A stretch of DNA of 64,000 nt, taken from an uncultured Lachnospiraceae bacterium. GTDB lineage: Bacteria > Bacillota > Clostridia > Lachnospirales > Lachnospiraceae. Location: contig ONNQ01000013.1 in the NCBI GenBank assembly GCA_900319245.1, positions 17,726 through 81,725 of the forward strand, read 5' to 3'. Position 1 is the stretch's first letter. The number at the start of each line of letters is the position of its first letter. Below the pieces are notes generated by a model that searched no databases, had not been told where the DNA came from, and worked only from the letters and a program-made list of their open reading frames with translations. A program made the translations under genes and the position numbers. This document shows, in pieces, positions 55,028 to 64,000 of the stretch.

Positions 55028-55633
55028 TCATTCTGCGTCCGCAGGATGCTCTTCTTCGTAGATGGCTTCCTTGTCGTGGTCGTCCTCGTGGATGGCCTCT
55101 CCGTTCTCTTCGCCCTCGTAGACTGCTTCCTTGGCGTCGTCGTCTTCGTGGATCTCCTCAGTCGCTTCGCTCTCCCAGTCTACATAGACCTTGCGGCTCG
55201 CCTCTTCCTCATCCATTTCCTTTGCAACCGCGTTGGCGACAGCTTCCTCAACCACTTCCTCGTCGAGCTCGCTCTCTTCCTCTGCCAAAATATCCTTGAC
55301 GCGGGCTGCGGAGTCGGCGACAACGTTCTTGACCTTGCCGGCAGTCTCGTTGACCACATCCAGCACTTCTTCACCCTTAGGACCAATCGCTTCTCTTACC
55401 TTCGCCATTGCGTCAGCGGAGCTGGCCTTGATCGTTGTATAGGTTCTTGTTGCAGCAGTCTTGAACTTTTCGGTGGGATCCTCTTCCTCTTCCGCGTCCT
55501 CGTCGATGTCATCAAGATCCTCTTCAAACTCATCCTCGGCTTCCTTGCCGCTCTCATCCAGATAATTATAAACGGTCGCTGCCGTTACACCTGCCACTGC
55601 CAATCCGAAAAGAAGCTTTCCTAATCTGAACAT
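55028..55633 (-). CDS. Acidic membrane-anchored protein of unknown function
   Basis: The 201-aa protein starts at ATG 55633 with AGGAGG upstream. Residues 5-22 (GKLLFGLAVAGVTAATVY) form one membrane segment or uncleaved signal. The rest is highly acidic, with a stretch at 30-52 made almost wholly of Asp/Glu, a helical middle part (55-120, Ala/Val/Lys-rich) that may be amphipathic, and two imperfect 20-residue repeats near the C-terminus around EIHEDDDAKEAVYE and AIHEDDHDKEAIYE. I do not recognise a family. Divergent from the TetR gene, it may be that regulator's target. Confidence 0.75.
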   Translation of the reverse strand: MFRLGKLLFGLAVAGVTAATVYNYLDESGKEAEDEFEEDLDDIDEDAEEEEDPTEKFKTAATRTYTTIKASSADAMAKVREAIGPKGEEVLDVVNETAGKVKNVVADSAARVKDILAEEESELDEEVVEEAVANAVAKEMDEEEASRKVYVDWESEATEEIHEDDDAKEAVYEGEENGEAIHEDDHDKEAIYEEEHPADAE

Positions 55634-55659
55634 AATAACCTCCTCAATGTGATCATTTG

Positions 55660-55683
55660 GGCGTACGCCTCATTTGAATTCAA
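55660..55683. promoter_or_regulatory. Two 10-bp palindromes in the divergent TetR/acidic-protein region
   Basis: GGCGTACGCC (55660-55669) and TTGAATTCAA (55674-55683) are perfect palindromes with centres 14 bp apart. They lie 26-50 bp upstream of the acidic-protein start, where its promoter should be. They are candidate operators for the adjacent TetR-type protein; binding is inference only. Confidence 0.4.
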
Positions 55684-55752
55684 TACTACTCTATTTGACC
55701 TTAAAATTAAAGATATATTTTGAGACGGCGCCGGATAAATTCATCCCGTTTC

Positions 55753-55781
55753 TTGTCTGCGTTTCCAAGCGATGGTATCAT
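55753..55781 (+). promoter_or_regulatory. Putative promoter of the TetR-type gene
   Basis: TTGTCT, 17 bp, TATCAT on the plus strand, 42 bp before the TTG start. Confidence 0.5.
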
Positions 55782-55823
55782 AAATGCATTGGATGCGGTG
55801 CCTGTACAAGGGAGGAAGTAGCA

Positions 55824-56429
55824 TTGAATGACAAGTTCTGGGATCTGAAAAAAGCCAAGCAGGATAAAATGATCAACGGCGCGCTCAAAATCTTTGCGCA
55901 AAACGGGTACCGGCATGCAAGCACGGATGAGATCGTACAAGAGGCAGCGATCAGTAAGGGCCTGTTGTTTCACTATTTTTACAGTAAGGCCGGGCTCTAT
56001 ACATTTCTCACCGAATACAGCGCCAGGTTTTCCATGGTAGAACTTAGTTCCGAACTGCGGCGCAAAGAGGACATTCCGTTCTGGGATTTCCAGCACGCGC
56101 TGACAAGGGCCGAATCCTTCATCATGCGGCAGTATCCCTATATGCTCCTCTTCATGGACCACGCAGGCTTCGACAAAGAGGCGGATTCCTACGATCTGGC
56201 CCGGGACCATCTGCTGCTGTACCGGGACCGCCGCAATGCGCTTATGGAAGGCGCGGCCGCTGCAGCGGCTATGCCTTTGAAAGAAGCGATGAGGCTTGAC
56301 GGACTGATCCGCCTTTCCCGAAAGGAGCAGGCGTCCGCCCTCTTGCGGGACGGCAGTTTCACGCCGGATCGCTACTTCTCAGAGGTGACAGAAACCATTC
56401 GGTTCATTGAAAAACTATATAAAAAGTGA
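55824..56429 (+). CDS. TetR/AcrR-family transcriptional regulator
   Basis: This is the only plus-strand gene. TTG 55824 has GGGAGG 8 nt upstream and gives a 201-aa protein, a normal TetR length; the frame continues 50 codons further up but without a promoter or sensible sequence. The N-terminal helix-turn-helix is visible in MINGALKIFAQNGYRHASTD and EIVQEAAISKGLLFHYFYSK (about 15-52). The C-terminal ligand domain is not assignable. It diverges from the acidic-protein gene, its likeliest target, and ends at a shared terminator. Confidence 0.9.
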   Translation: MNDKFWDLKKAKQDKMINGALKIFAQNGYRHASTDEIVQEAAISKGLLFHYFYSKAGLYTFLTEYSARFSMVELSSELRRKEDIPFWDFQHALTRAESFIMRQYPYMLLFMDHAGFDKEADSYDLARDHLLLYRDRRNALMEGAAAAAAMPLKEAMRLDGLIRLSRKEQASALLRDGSFTPDRYFSEVTETIRFIEKLYKK

Positions 56430-56447
56430 TGTTCGCTATGACATTCG

Positions 56448-56481
56448 AAAAAAAGACCAGGCTCTCAAAGCCTGGTCTTTT
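56448..56481. terminator. Bidirectional terminator between TetR gene and glnS
   Basis: A 13-bp stem (AAAAGACCAGGCT/AGCCTGGTCTTTT) with a 5-nt loop and T-rich tails on both strands lies between the convergent stops of the TetR gene and glnS. Confidence 0.9.
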
Positions 56482-56498
56482 GTAATTTCTAATTTCGA

Positions 56499-58205
56499 TT
56501 ATTTGCCGGCAGGCAGCTTGAAGGAACTCTTCAGTCCTACAATGCGGTTGAATACAGGCGCGCCATCCTTGGAATCGTGGCAGTCCACGCAGAAATAGCC
56601 GTTTCTGACGAACTGGAAGCGCTCGAAAGGCTTGGCGTCCTTCAGCGCAGGCTCTGCATACGCGCTGCACTCGACCAAAGAATGGGGATTGAGATTGAGG
56701 GAGCCGTCCTCGTTGTAGACGCCCTTTTCCTCATCCACGATATTCTCATAGAGTCTGACCTTGACAGGAACCGCTTCGGCAGCGCTGACCCAGTGAATGG
56801 TCCCCTTGACTTTACGACCTGTGAAGCCGCTTCCGCTCTTGGTCTCGGGATCGTAGGTCGCGTGTACAGCCGTGATATTGCCGTTCTCATCGGTGTCATA
56901 CCCGACGCACTTGACAAAATACGCATACATCAGCCTAACCTCGTTGCCGGGATAGAGTCTCTTATACTTGGGCACCGGTGCGGGAAGGAAGTCTTCTCTC
57001 TCAATCCAGAGCTCACGGCCAAAGGGAATCTGTCTGACACCCAGTTCCGGATTCTCCAGGTTGTTGTCCGCATCGAGCATCTCAATCTGATCCTCGGGAT
57101 AGTTGTCGATGATCAGCTTGAGGGGATCGAGTACGGTGAGCATTCTGCTGCAGCTGGGCTTTAAGTCCTCGCGGATGCAGTATTCCAGCATCGCGTAATC
57201 AGAGGAGGACTGGGCCTTGGAGATGCCGCTCAGCTCCACAAACTTCTTGATGGATGCGGGCGTAAATCCTCTGCGGCGAAGGCCGGAGATGCTGACCAGT
57301 CTGGGATCATCCCATCCGTCTACAATGCCTTCTTCCACGAGCTTCTTGATATAGCGCTTTCCGGTGACCACATTGGTCAGATACATCTTGGCAAACTCGA
57401 TCTGTCTGGGGGGATGGACAAATCCCGCCTCTTTCACAACCCAGTCGTAGAGCGGGCGGTGATCTTCGAATTCAAGTGTGCACAGAGAGTGTGTGATGCC
57501 CTCGATCGCATCCTCGATGGGGTGCGCGTAGTCATACATGGGATAGATGCACCATTTATCGCCGGTGTTGTGGTGGTGCATGTGCGCCACACGGTAGAGA
57601 ATGGGATCTCTCATATTCATATTAGAACTTGCCATGTCGATCTTCGCGCGGAGAGTCTTCTCTCCGTCCTTAAATTCCCCGTTCTTCATGCGGGTGAACA
57701 GATCCAGGTTCTCCTCAATGCTTCTGTCTCTGTTTGGATCGTTGATGCCGGGCTGGTCGAGGGTGCCGCGGTACTCTCTCATCTGCTCCGCAGTGAGGTC
57801 AGAGACATAGGCTTTCCCCTTCTTGATCAGTTCGACAGCAATCTCATACATCTGTCCGAAGTAATTGGAGGCAAAAAAGAGCCTGTCCTCATAATCGGCG
57901 CCGAGCCATGCCACGTCCTCTTTGATGGATTCTACGAATTCACTCTTTTCCTTGGTCGGATTGGTGTCGTCAAAGCGGAGATTGAACTTGCCGCCATACT
58001 GCTGCGCCATGCCATAGTTGAGAAGGATACTCTTTGCGTGACCGATATGGAGGTATCCATTCGGCTCGGGAGGAAACCGTGTGTGGACCGTCGTATAGAC
58101 GCCCTCCGCCAAGTCCTTTTCAATTTCTTTTTCAATAAAATGACGGCTCACTTTCTCTTCCGCTACTACGGCTGCGTCGTCTTTGTTCAGTTCTTCTTTA
58201 CCCAT
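56499..58205 (-). CDS. glnS: Glutamine--tRNA ligase
   Basis: GlnRS charges tRNA-Gln directly. From ATG 58205 (568 aa), GGAG lies 7 nt upstream; the longer frame is antisense-like and unsupported. The class I HIGH motif is H53-I54-G55-H56 in [15 protein letters not shown]. The KMSKS-equivalent reads [11 protein letters not shown] rather than the common VMSKRKL, followed by the usual [11 protein letters not shown]-terminal pair of cysteines (FCVDCHD) is present. No YqeY domain is fused. The gene is monocistronic or cotranscribed with guaB (53 bp upstream). Confidence 0.95.
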   Translation of the reverse strand: MGKEELNKDDAAVVAEEKVSRHFIEKEIEKDLAEGVYTTVHTRFPPEPNGYLHIGHAKSILLNYGMAQQYGGKFNLRFDDTNPTKEKSEFVESIKEDVAWLGADYEDRLFFASNYFGQMYEIAVELIKKGKAYVSDLTAEQMREYRGTLDQPGINDPNRDRSIEENLDLFTRMKNGEFKDGEKTLRAKIDMASSNMNMRDPILYRVAHMHHHNTGDKWCIYPMYDYAHPIEDAIEGITHSLCTLEFEDHRPLYDWVVKEAGFVHPPRQIEFAKMYLTNVVTGKRYIKKLVEEGIVDGWDDPRLVSISGLRRRGFTPASIKKFVELSGISKAQSSSDYAMLEYCIREDLKPSCSRMLTVLDPLKLIIDNYPEDQIEMLDADNNLENPELGVRQIPFGRELWIEREDFLPAPVPKYKRLYPGNEVRLMYAYFVKCVGYDTDENGNITAVHATYDPETKSGSGFTGRKVKGTIHWVSAAEAVPVKVRLYENIVDEEKGVYNEDGSLNLNPHSLVECSAYAEPALKDAKPFERFQFVRNGYFCVDCHDSKDGAPVFNRIVGLKSSFKLPAGK

Positions 58206-58258
58206 AAATGCTCCTGTGTCCTGTAATAATCTGTATGCCTTATTGTAAATGATTTCGA

Positions 58259-60281
<2,023 letters not shown>

Positions 60282-60301
60282 TTCCCGCCACCTCACTTTT
60301 C

Positions 60302-60352
60302 ATGTTCTCAGATTATTTTTACCATAATATTACAGAACATTTGAGATTGCAA
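60302..60352 (-). promoter_or_regulatory. Promoter of the DUF6106-like gene and guaB, with an inverted repeat
   Basis: TTGCAA (60347-60352), 17 bp, TATTAT (60324-60329) on the minus strand. A 7-bp inverted repeat (ATGTTCT at 60302-60308 and AGAACAT at 60334-60340) brackets the -10 box and might be an operator. Confidence 0.6.
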
Positions 60353-60369
60353 GGTGGAAAAAGGACAAA

Positions 60370-61692
60370 TCAAACCTGTGTTTTGACAAAAATATCATAA
60401 ATCGCTCTGACAGCGATTTCAAAATCGGCATTATCGACGCCAATGATGATATTGAGCTCGCTCGAACCCTGATCGATCATGCGGACGTTGACCTGTGCGT
60501 GGGCCAGAGCGGAGAAAATCCGGCCGGCGGTACCGCGCATGGACTTCATGCCGCGTCCTACGACGGCGATCAGCGCCAGATCCGACTCGATCTCCACGGA
60601 ATCGGGCTGTGCCAGTCTGTGGATCGCGGAGACGACGCGCTGCTCCTTGTGCATAAACTCGTCCTCGTGGACGACGATCGTCATTGTATCAATGCCGGAA
60701 GGCATGTGCTCGAAGGAAATACCCTGTTCCTCGAACGCCTGCAGGACTTTGCGGCCAAAACCGACCTCGGAGTTCATCAGCGCCTTGGAGATCAGAACCG
60801 CACAGAAGCCTTTCTTGCCGGCAATACCGGTGATGACATAGCCGGATTTCTGGCATGTGCTCTCCACGATCCAGGTGCCATCGTCGGCAGGCTTATTGGT
60901 GTTGCGGATATTGATCGGAATGCCCTCGTGTCTGACGGGGAAGATCGCGTCCTCGTGAAGAACGGAGGCGCCCATATAAGAGAGCTCTCGCAGTTCTCTG
61001 TAGGTGATCGTCTCTATGCCGACGGGATTGTTGATGATGCGGGGATCCGCCACCATAAAACCGGAGACGTCCGTCCAGTTTTCATAGACGTCGGCCCGGC
61101 AGGCTCTCGCGACGATCGATCCTGTGATGTCGCTGCCGCCTCTGGAGAATGTCTTGACGTTTCCGTCGAATCCTCTTCCGTAGAAGCCGGGGATGACGGC
61201 CTTGGGGGTCTCTTCCAGTACCTTGGACAGGACTTCATTGGTCTTCTCCGCGTCCAGATTGCCGTGCTCGTCAAAGAAGATGACGTCCTTGGCGTCCAGG
61301 AACTTGTAACCCAGATAGCGCGCCATGATGCGGCCGTTCAAGTATTCGCCGCGGGAAGCCGCGTAATTGCTGTCAGGATTTTGATGCATGCGGCGCTCGA
61401 TCTGCGCGAATTCGCCCTCGAGACTAAAGCCCTCGAGACCAAGTCCGTCGATGATCTCCTGATAGCGTTCCTTGATGATATCGAACTCCTCGCCAAAATC
61501 ATCATCTTTGGAAGCTTTGGATTGCATTCTGTAAAGAAGATCGGTGACCTTGTCGTCTCCGCTGAACCGTTTTCCGGGTGCGGAGGGAATGACATACACC
61601 CTGGAGGGATCCTCTCTGATGATGTCTCCGACCTTTTTAAACTGCTCTGCATCTGCAAGTGAACTCCCGCCGAATTTAACTACCTTTTTCAT
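60370..61692 (-). CDS. lysC: Aspartate kinase
   Basis: The enzyme phosphorylates aspartate, opening the lysine/threonine/methionine pathway. At 440 aa it begins KKVVKFGGSSLADAEQ, with RGGSDITGSIVA near 184 for aspartate binding, and ends in two ACT domains (from about residue 300; ISFEHMPSGIDTMTIV and IALI-type strands), implying feedback by an end-product amino acid. It follows hom by 88 bp. A small hairpin partly covers the region between an AGGAG box and the ATG. Confidence 0.95.
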   Translation of the reverse strand: MKKVVKFGGSSLADAEQFKKVGDIIREDPSRVYVIPSAPGKRFSGDDKVTDLLYRMQSKASKDDDFGEEFDIIKERYQEIIDGLGLEGFSLEGEFAQIERRMHQNPDSNYAASRGEYLNGRIMARYLGYKFLDAKDVIFFDEHGNLDAEKTNEVLSKVLEETPKAVIPGFYGRGFDGNVKTFSRGGSDITGSIVARACRADVYENWTDVSGFMVADPRIINNPVGIETITYRELRELSYMGASVLHEDAIFPVRHEGIPINIRNTNKPADDGTWIVESTCQKSGYVITGIAGKKGFCAVLISKALMNSEVGFGRKVLQAFEEQGISFEHMPSGIDTMTIVVHEDEFMHKEQRVVSAIHRLAQPDSVEIESDLALIAVVGRGMKSMRGTAGRIFSALAHAQVNVRMIDQGSSELNIIIGVDNADFEIAVRAIYDIFVKTQV

Positions 61693-61702
61693 ATTCTATT
61701 TC

Positions 61703-61718
61703 CCTGTGTCTGCACAGG
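61703..61718 (-). promoter_or_regulatory. Hairpin in the lysC ribosome-binding region
   Basis: CCTGTG/CACAGG form a 6-bp stem with a 4-nt loop 10 nt before ATG. The 3' arm holds the AGGG closest to the start, and a GAGAGGAGAG box lies before the hairpin. Folding could either hide the near site or bring the far one closer. Confidence 0.4.
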
Positions 61719-61780
61719 AAACTCTCCTCTCTGCCTTGATGCTGGCGTAAGACTGTCTAATAAGTAATAGCAGAATTCAT

Positions 61781-62998
61781 TTAATCCTGCAAGAGACGAA
61801 TACACTGTTTCACTGTCTTAAAAGAAGAAACGGCGTCCTGCAGCTCTTTTTCCGTCATGCTTAGCGTCACAAACGCCAGCTCATCTTCCGGTGCGCCGGG
61901 GGCGTGGATCACAGGAGAACCCTTAAATACCTCGTGCGCTTTCGCTTCTTCCTCTTTCGAGATCCGGATGAAGTACCGATAGGACTCCTTCATGGGATCC
62001 GCGATCTGCATGACTTCGTCCGCCCAGAGGATGGGAATATTGCGGCCGATATTCCTGGCGCATTCCATGACGTCTGAAACAACCGCGCTCGCCGTAGGGA
62101 ATTTGCCTGCGCCCCGTCCGTAGAACATCAGATCGTCGACCATATTGCCGTGGACAAAGACGCCGTTGAAGACGTCCTGCACGCTGTGCAGCGGGTGGTC
62201 GCTTCGAACAAGGAACGGCGCGGTGCGGACGCTGTAGCTTCCGTCCTCCAGCTTTCTGGAGACGCCGAGCAGCTTGATAGCCATATTCATAGCCCGCGCG
62301 TAGCCGAAGTCATCGGTTGTAATGTGAGAAATACCCTCGCAGGGAATGTCTTCGTAGCGGATCGTGCGGCCGCTGATCAGAGACGACAGGATCGCGATCT
62401 TGCGGCAGGGATCGTGCCCTTCCACGTCTGCTTCCGGATTTCTCTCGGCGTAGCCCTTTTCCTGCGCTTCTTTCAGCGCGTGCTCGAAGGAAATGCCGGC
62501 TTTTTCCATACGCGTGAGGATGTAGTTGGTCGTACCGTTCAAAATACCGAATACAGCTGTGATATCCTCCTGGGTCAGGCAGGCGTTGATCGGACGAAGG
62601 AGCGGAATGCCGCCGCCGACGCTGGCTTCAAAGAGATAGCTGCAGTTGTTGGCCTTCGCGATCTGTAAAAGCTCGGGGCCATGGGCCGCTACAAGCTCTT
62701 TATTAGAAGTACAGACGCTGATCCCGCGTGCAAGCGCTTTTTTGGTAAAGGTAAATGCAGGCTCCTTGCCGCCCATTGTCTCACAGATCACAGAGACCTC
62801 CCCGTCATCAAGAATGTCCTGATAATCGTGCGTCACTCTGTCATTGTAGGGACTGTCCGGAAAATCGCGCAGATCAAGAATATACTTGACATGGATCCCG
62901 TCCGGGACAGTCTTGGTGATCACTTCCTGGTTGCGGTCAATGAGCTCGACGACGCCGCTGCCGACGGTACCAAATCCGAGAACTGCCATCTGTACCAT
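61781..62998 (-). CDS. hom: Homoserine dehydrogenase
   Basis: Hom reduces aspartate semialdehyde to homoserine. The 405-aa enzyme has the nucleotide-binding GFGTVG at 8-13, TSNKELVAAHG, the catalytic-domain GILNGTTNYIL with AERNPEADVEGHDPCRK, and a C-terminal ACT domain (from about residue 325) for feedback. AAGGAGA lies 9 nt before ATG 62998; an ATG three codons later is possible. It is encoded between the ACT protein and lysC. Confidence 0.96.
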   Translation of the reverse strand: MVQMAVLGFGTVGSGVVELIDRNQEVITKTVPDGIHVKYILDLRDFPDSPYNDRVTHDYQDILDDGEVSVICETMGGKEPAFTFTKKALARGISVCTSNKELVAAHGPELLQIAKANNCSYLFEASVGGGIPLLRPINACLTQEDITAVFGILNGTTNYILTRMEKAGISFEHALKEAQEKGYAERNPEADVEGHDPCRKIAILSSLISGRTIRYEDIPCEGISHITTDDFGYARAMNMAIKLLGVSRKLEDGSYSVRTAPFLVRSDHPLHSVQDVFNGVFVHGNMVDDLMFYGRGAGKFPTASAVVSDVMECARNIGRNIPILWADEVMQIADPMKESYRYFIRISKEEEAKAHEVFKGSPVIHAPGAPEDELAFVTLSMTEKELQDAVSSFKTVKQCIRLLQD

Positions 62999-63072
62999 AA
63001 CTCTTATCTCCTTTGTATCTAACGTTCTATAGCAATAAGAAGATTTGTTTCTTCACTGCAATCAATAGCCTT

Positions 63073-63525
63073 TTACTGCATTTTCTCCCGGCCCATGATG
63101 CGGATCCTGCGGACGCCTTCCATTTCCTCGATCTTGCGGATCATCTGACTGATATTGTCTGTATTGTCCTTGATCTGCAGGCTGATGCTCAGATCGGCGA
63201 CGCCGCTGATCGGGATACTCTGATGGATGGTGAGAATATTGGCGTTGCATGCGGAAATAATGCCCAAAAGCTCTGCCAGAATTCCTGTCTCATCGTTGAT
63301 CTCACAGGATAAGGTGACGTTCATTCCCGCCATGCTGTCATGGAATTCTTCAATATCGTCTTTAAATTTGTAGTAGGAACTTCGGCTGATCCCTGCCAGT
63401 TCCACCGCCTCGTTGACGGTTCTGGCCTTGCCGGAAGCCAGAAGCTGATTCACTTTTACGACGCCTCGGAGCACTTCGGGCACGGCTCTCTTGCGTACAA
63501 TATAAAATTCAGACTTTTCGCTCAC
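63073..63525 (-). CDS. ACT domain protein (UPF0735/PheB-type)
   Basis: The 150-aa protein starts at GTG 63525 with AAGGAG 7 nt upstream. An N-terminal helix-turn-helix-like part (GKARTVNEAVELAGISRSSYYKFKDD, about 32-57) precedes a C-terminal ACT domain (70-146). Members of this group sit in front of hom or pheA in Firmicutes and are thought to sense an amino acid; direct regulatory evidence is not known to me. It lies 74 bp before hom, so the ACT-hom-lysC set looks like one threonine/aspartate unit. Confidence 0.9.
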   Translation of the reverse strand: MSEKSEFYIVRKRAVPEVLRGVVKVNQLLASGKARTVNEAVELAGISRSSYYKFKDDIEEFHDSMAGMNVTLSCEINDETGILAELLGIISACNANILTIHQSIPISGVADLSISLQIKDNTDNISQMIRKIEEMEGVRRIRIMGREKMQ

Positions 63526-63575
63526 AGCGGACTCCTTGGATGTATGAATAGACGAAACCGACGAAGATTATACTA

Positions 63576-64000
63576 TCACGCATTGTTCTCTAATGCAAGG
63601 ACATTTGTTTTCCGCAGGCGGACATATTGGTGCACGCCATGAATCAGCAGCAGGATGGCCGTGATGGCGGAGATGGCGCAGCACAAATAAAATCCCTTTG
63701 GCAGGTAGGTAAAGCGGATCTCGTGGGTTCCTTCCGGTACAGGAATCGCCATCAGACCGCCGTCCACCTTCTCGATGGGAACCTGCACGCCGTCCACCTG
63801 CGCTGTGAATCCCTCGTCGTAGGGAACGGAGAAAAATACAAGGTTTTCGCTCGGCAGATTGATCCTGGCAGAGAATCCGGCGTTGTCAAACGCGAATTCA
63901 CTGCAGGCGGATTCGCTTCGCTTGCTGCAGGCCCTCTGAAACTCCTGCTCGCTCATGATCTCTTCGTCCGCGTGCATGTCTTCTTCCATATAGCGGCCGT
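63576..64000 (-). CDS. YfhO family membrane protein (5' end cut off)
   Basis: Only the last 140 or so residues are present; the frame stays open to the window edge. The visible part has the C-terminal YfhO features: FSVPYDEGFTAQVDGVQVPIEKVDGGLMAIPVPEGTHEI (periplasmic-type beta domain) and a final membrane helix (FYLCCAISAITAILLLIHG) with a basic end. YfhO proteins are large multi-pass membrane proteins thought to be glycosyltransferases of the GT-C fold; in Bacillus one acts on lipoteichoic acid. The gene ends 51 bp before the ACT-hom-lysC run. Confidence 0.88.
   Translation of the reverse strand, partial: GRYMEEDMHADEEIMSEQEFQRACSKRSESACSEFAFDNAGFSARINLPSENLVFFSVPYDEGFTAQVDGVQVPIEKVDGGLMAIPVPEGTHEIRFTYLPKGFYLCCAISAITAILLLIHGVHQYVRLRKTNVLALENNA

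Overview
The window looks like a piece of a Firmicutes chromosome, most likely a Lachnospiraceae-type member of class Clostridia with a GC content somewhat above 50%. The pointers are the family mix: an AddAB nuclease instead of RecBCD, a DUF1385 protein beside prmC and rpmE, YfhO, a UPF0735-type ACT protein next to hom, a butyryl-CoA-dehydrogenase-like enzyme, an archaeal-type Asd, and strong AGGAGG ribosome binding sites with frequent TTG and GTG starts. I see no phage, IS element, CRISPR array or rRNA. This is core chromosome with small accessory details. All but one of the protein-coding genes lie on the minus strand; the exception is a TetR-type regulator at 55.8 kb.

Layout, from low to high coordinates (transcription runs the other way). 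1-8.5 kb: miaB-mutS-mutL-miaA and a cut-off cystathionine beta-lyase/YnbB-like PLP gene, covering tRNA A37 modification and mismatch repair. 8.6-12.1 kb: an unknown protein, a DUF5662-type protein and a GH13 glycogen-debranching-like protein whose catalytic motifs are degenerate. 12.2-24.5 kb: a long tightly packed run of argH, asd, topB, a beta-helix transferase-like gene, purine nucleoside phosphorylase, a membrane-anchored MutS-like ATPase, rnhA, dut, gltX and a UvrD-like helicase. 24.6 kb: tRNA-Thr(CGU) with its own promoter and terminator. 24.8-33 kb: leuB-ilvD-ilvB-serC-serA-DUF1015. 33-36 kb: yajC, tgt and a lactonase-fold beta-propeller. 36-40 kb: ppk1 and a Ppx/GppA-HD protein (polyphosphate). 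40-43.5 kb: rpmE-DUF1385-prmC-prfA (translation). 43.6-45.8 kb: a CPBP protease and an acyl-CoA dehydrogenase. 45.9-53.2 kb: addB-addA. 53.4-56.4 kb: a uracil permease behind an attenuator, an acidic membrane-anchored protein, and the TetR gene. 56.5-64 kb: glnS, guaB, a small membrane protein, lysC, hom, an ACT protein and a cut-off YfhO gene.

Functionally, the aspartate pathway is split between asd (22 kb) and lysC/hom (60-63 kb). Serine, branched-chain and arginine steps lie between them. DNA repair is well represented: MutS, MutL, a MutS-like protein, AddAB, a UvrD-like helicase, Topo III, RNase HI and dUTPase.

The items most worth a second look are non-coding or degenerate rather than a new defence system. 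They are a 13-codon leader ORF plus terminator ahead of the uracil permease, four tandem 16-bp repeats that copy the rnhA ribosome-binding region, four tandem 11-bp repeats ahead of addB, a structured rpmE leader, and the GH13 pseudoenzyme. I found no gap over 300 bases without an annotated gene, apart from the tRNA-containing interval at 24.5-24.8 kb.
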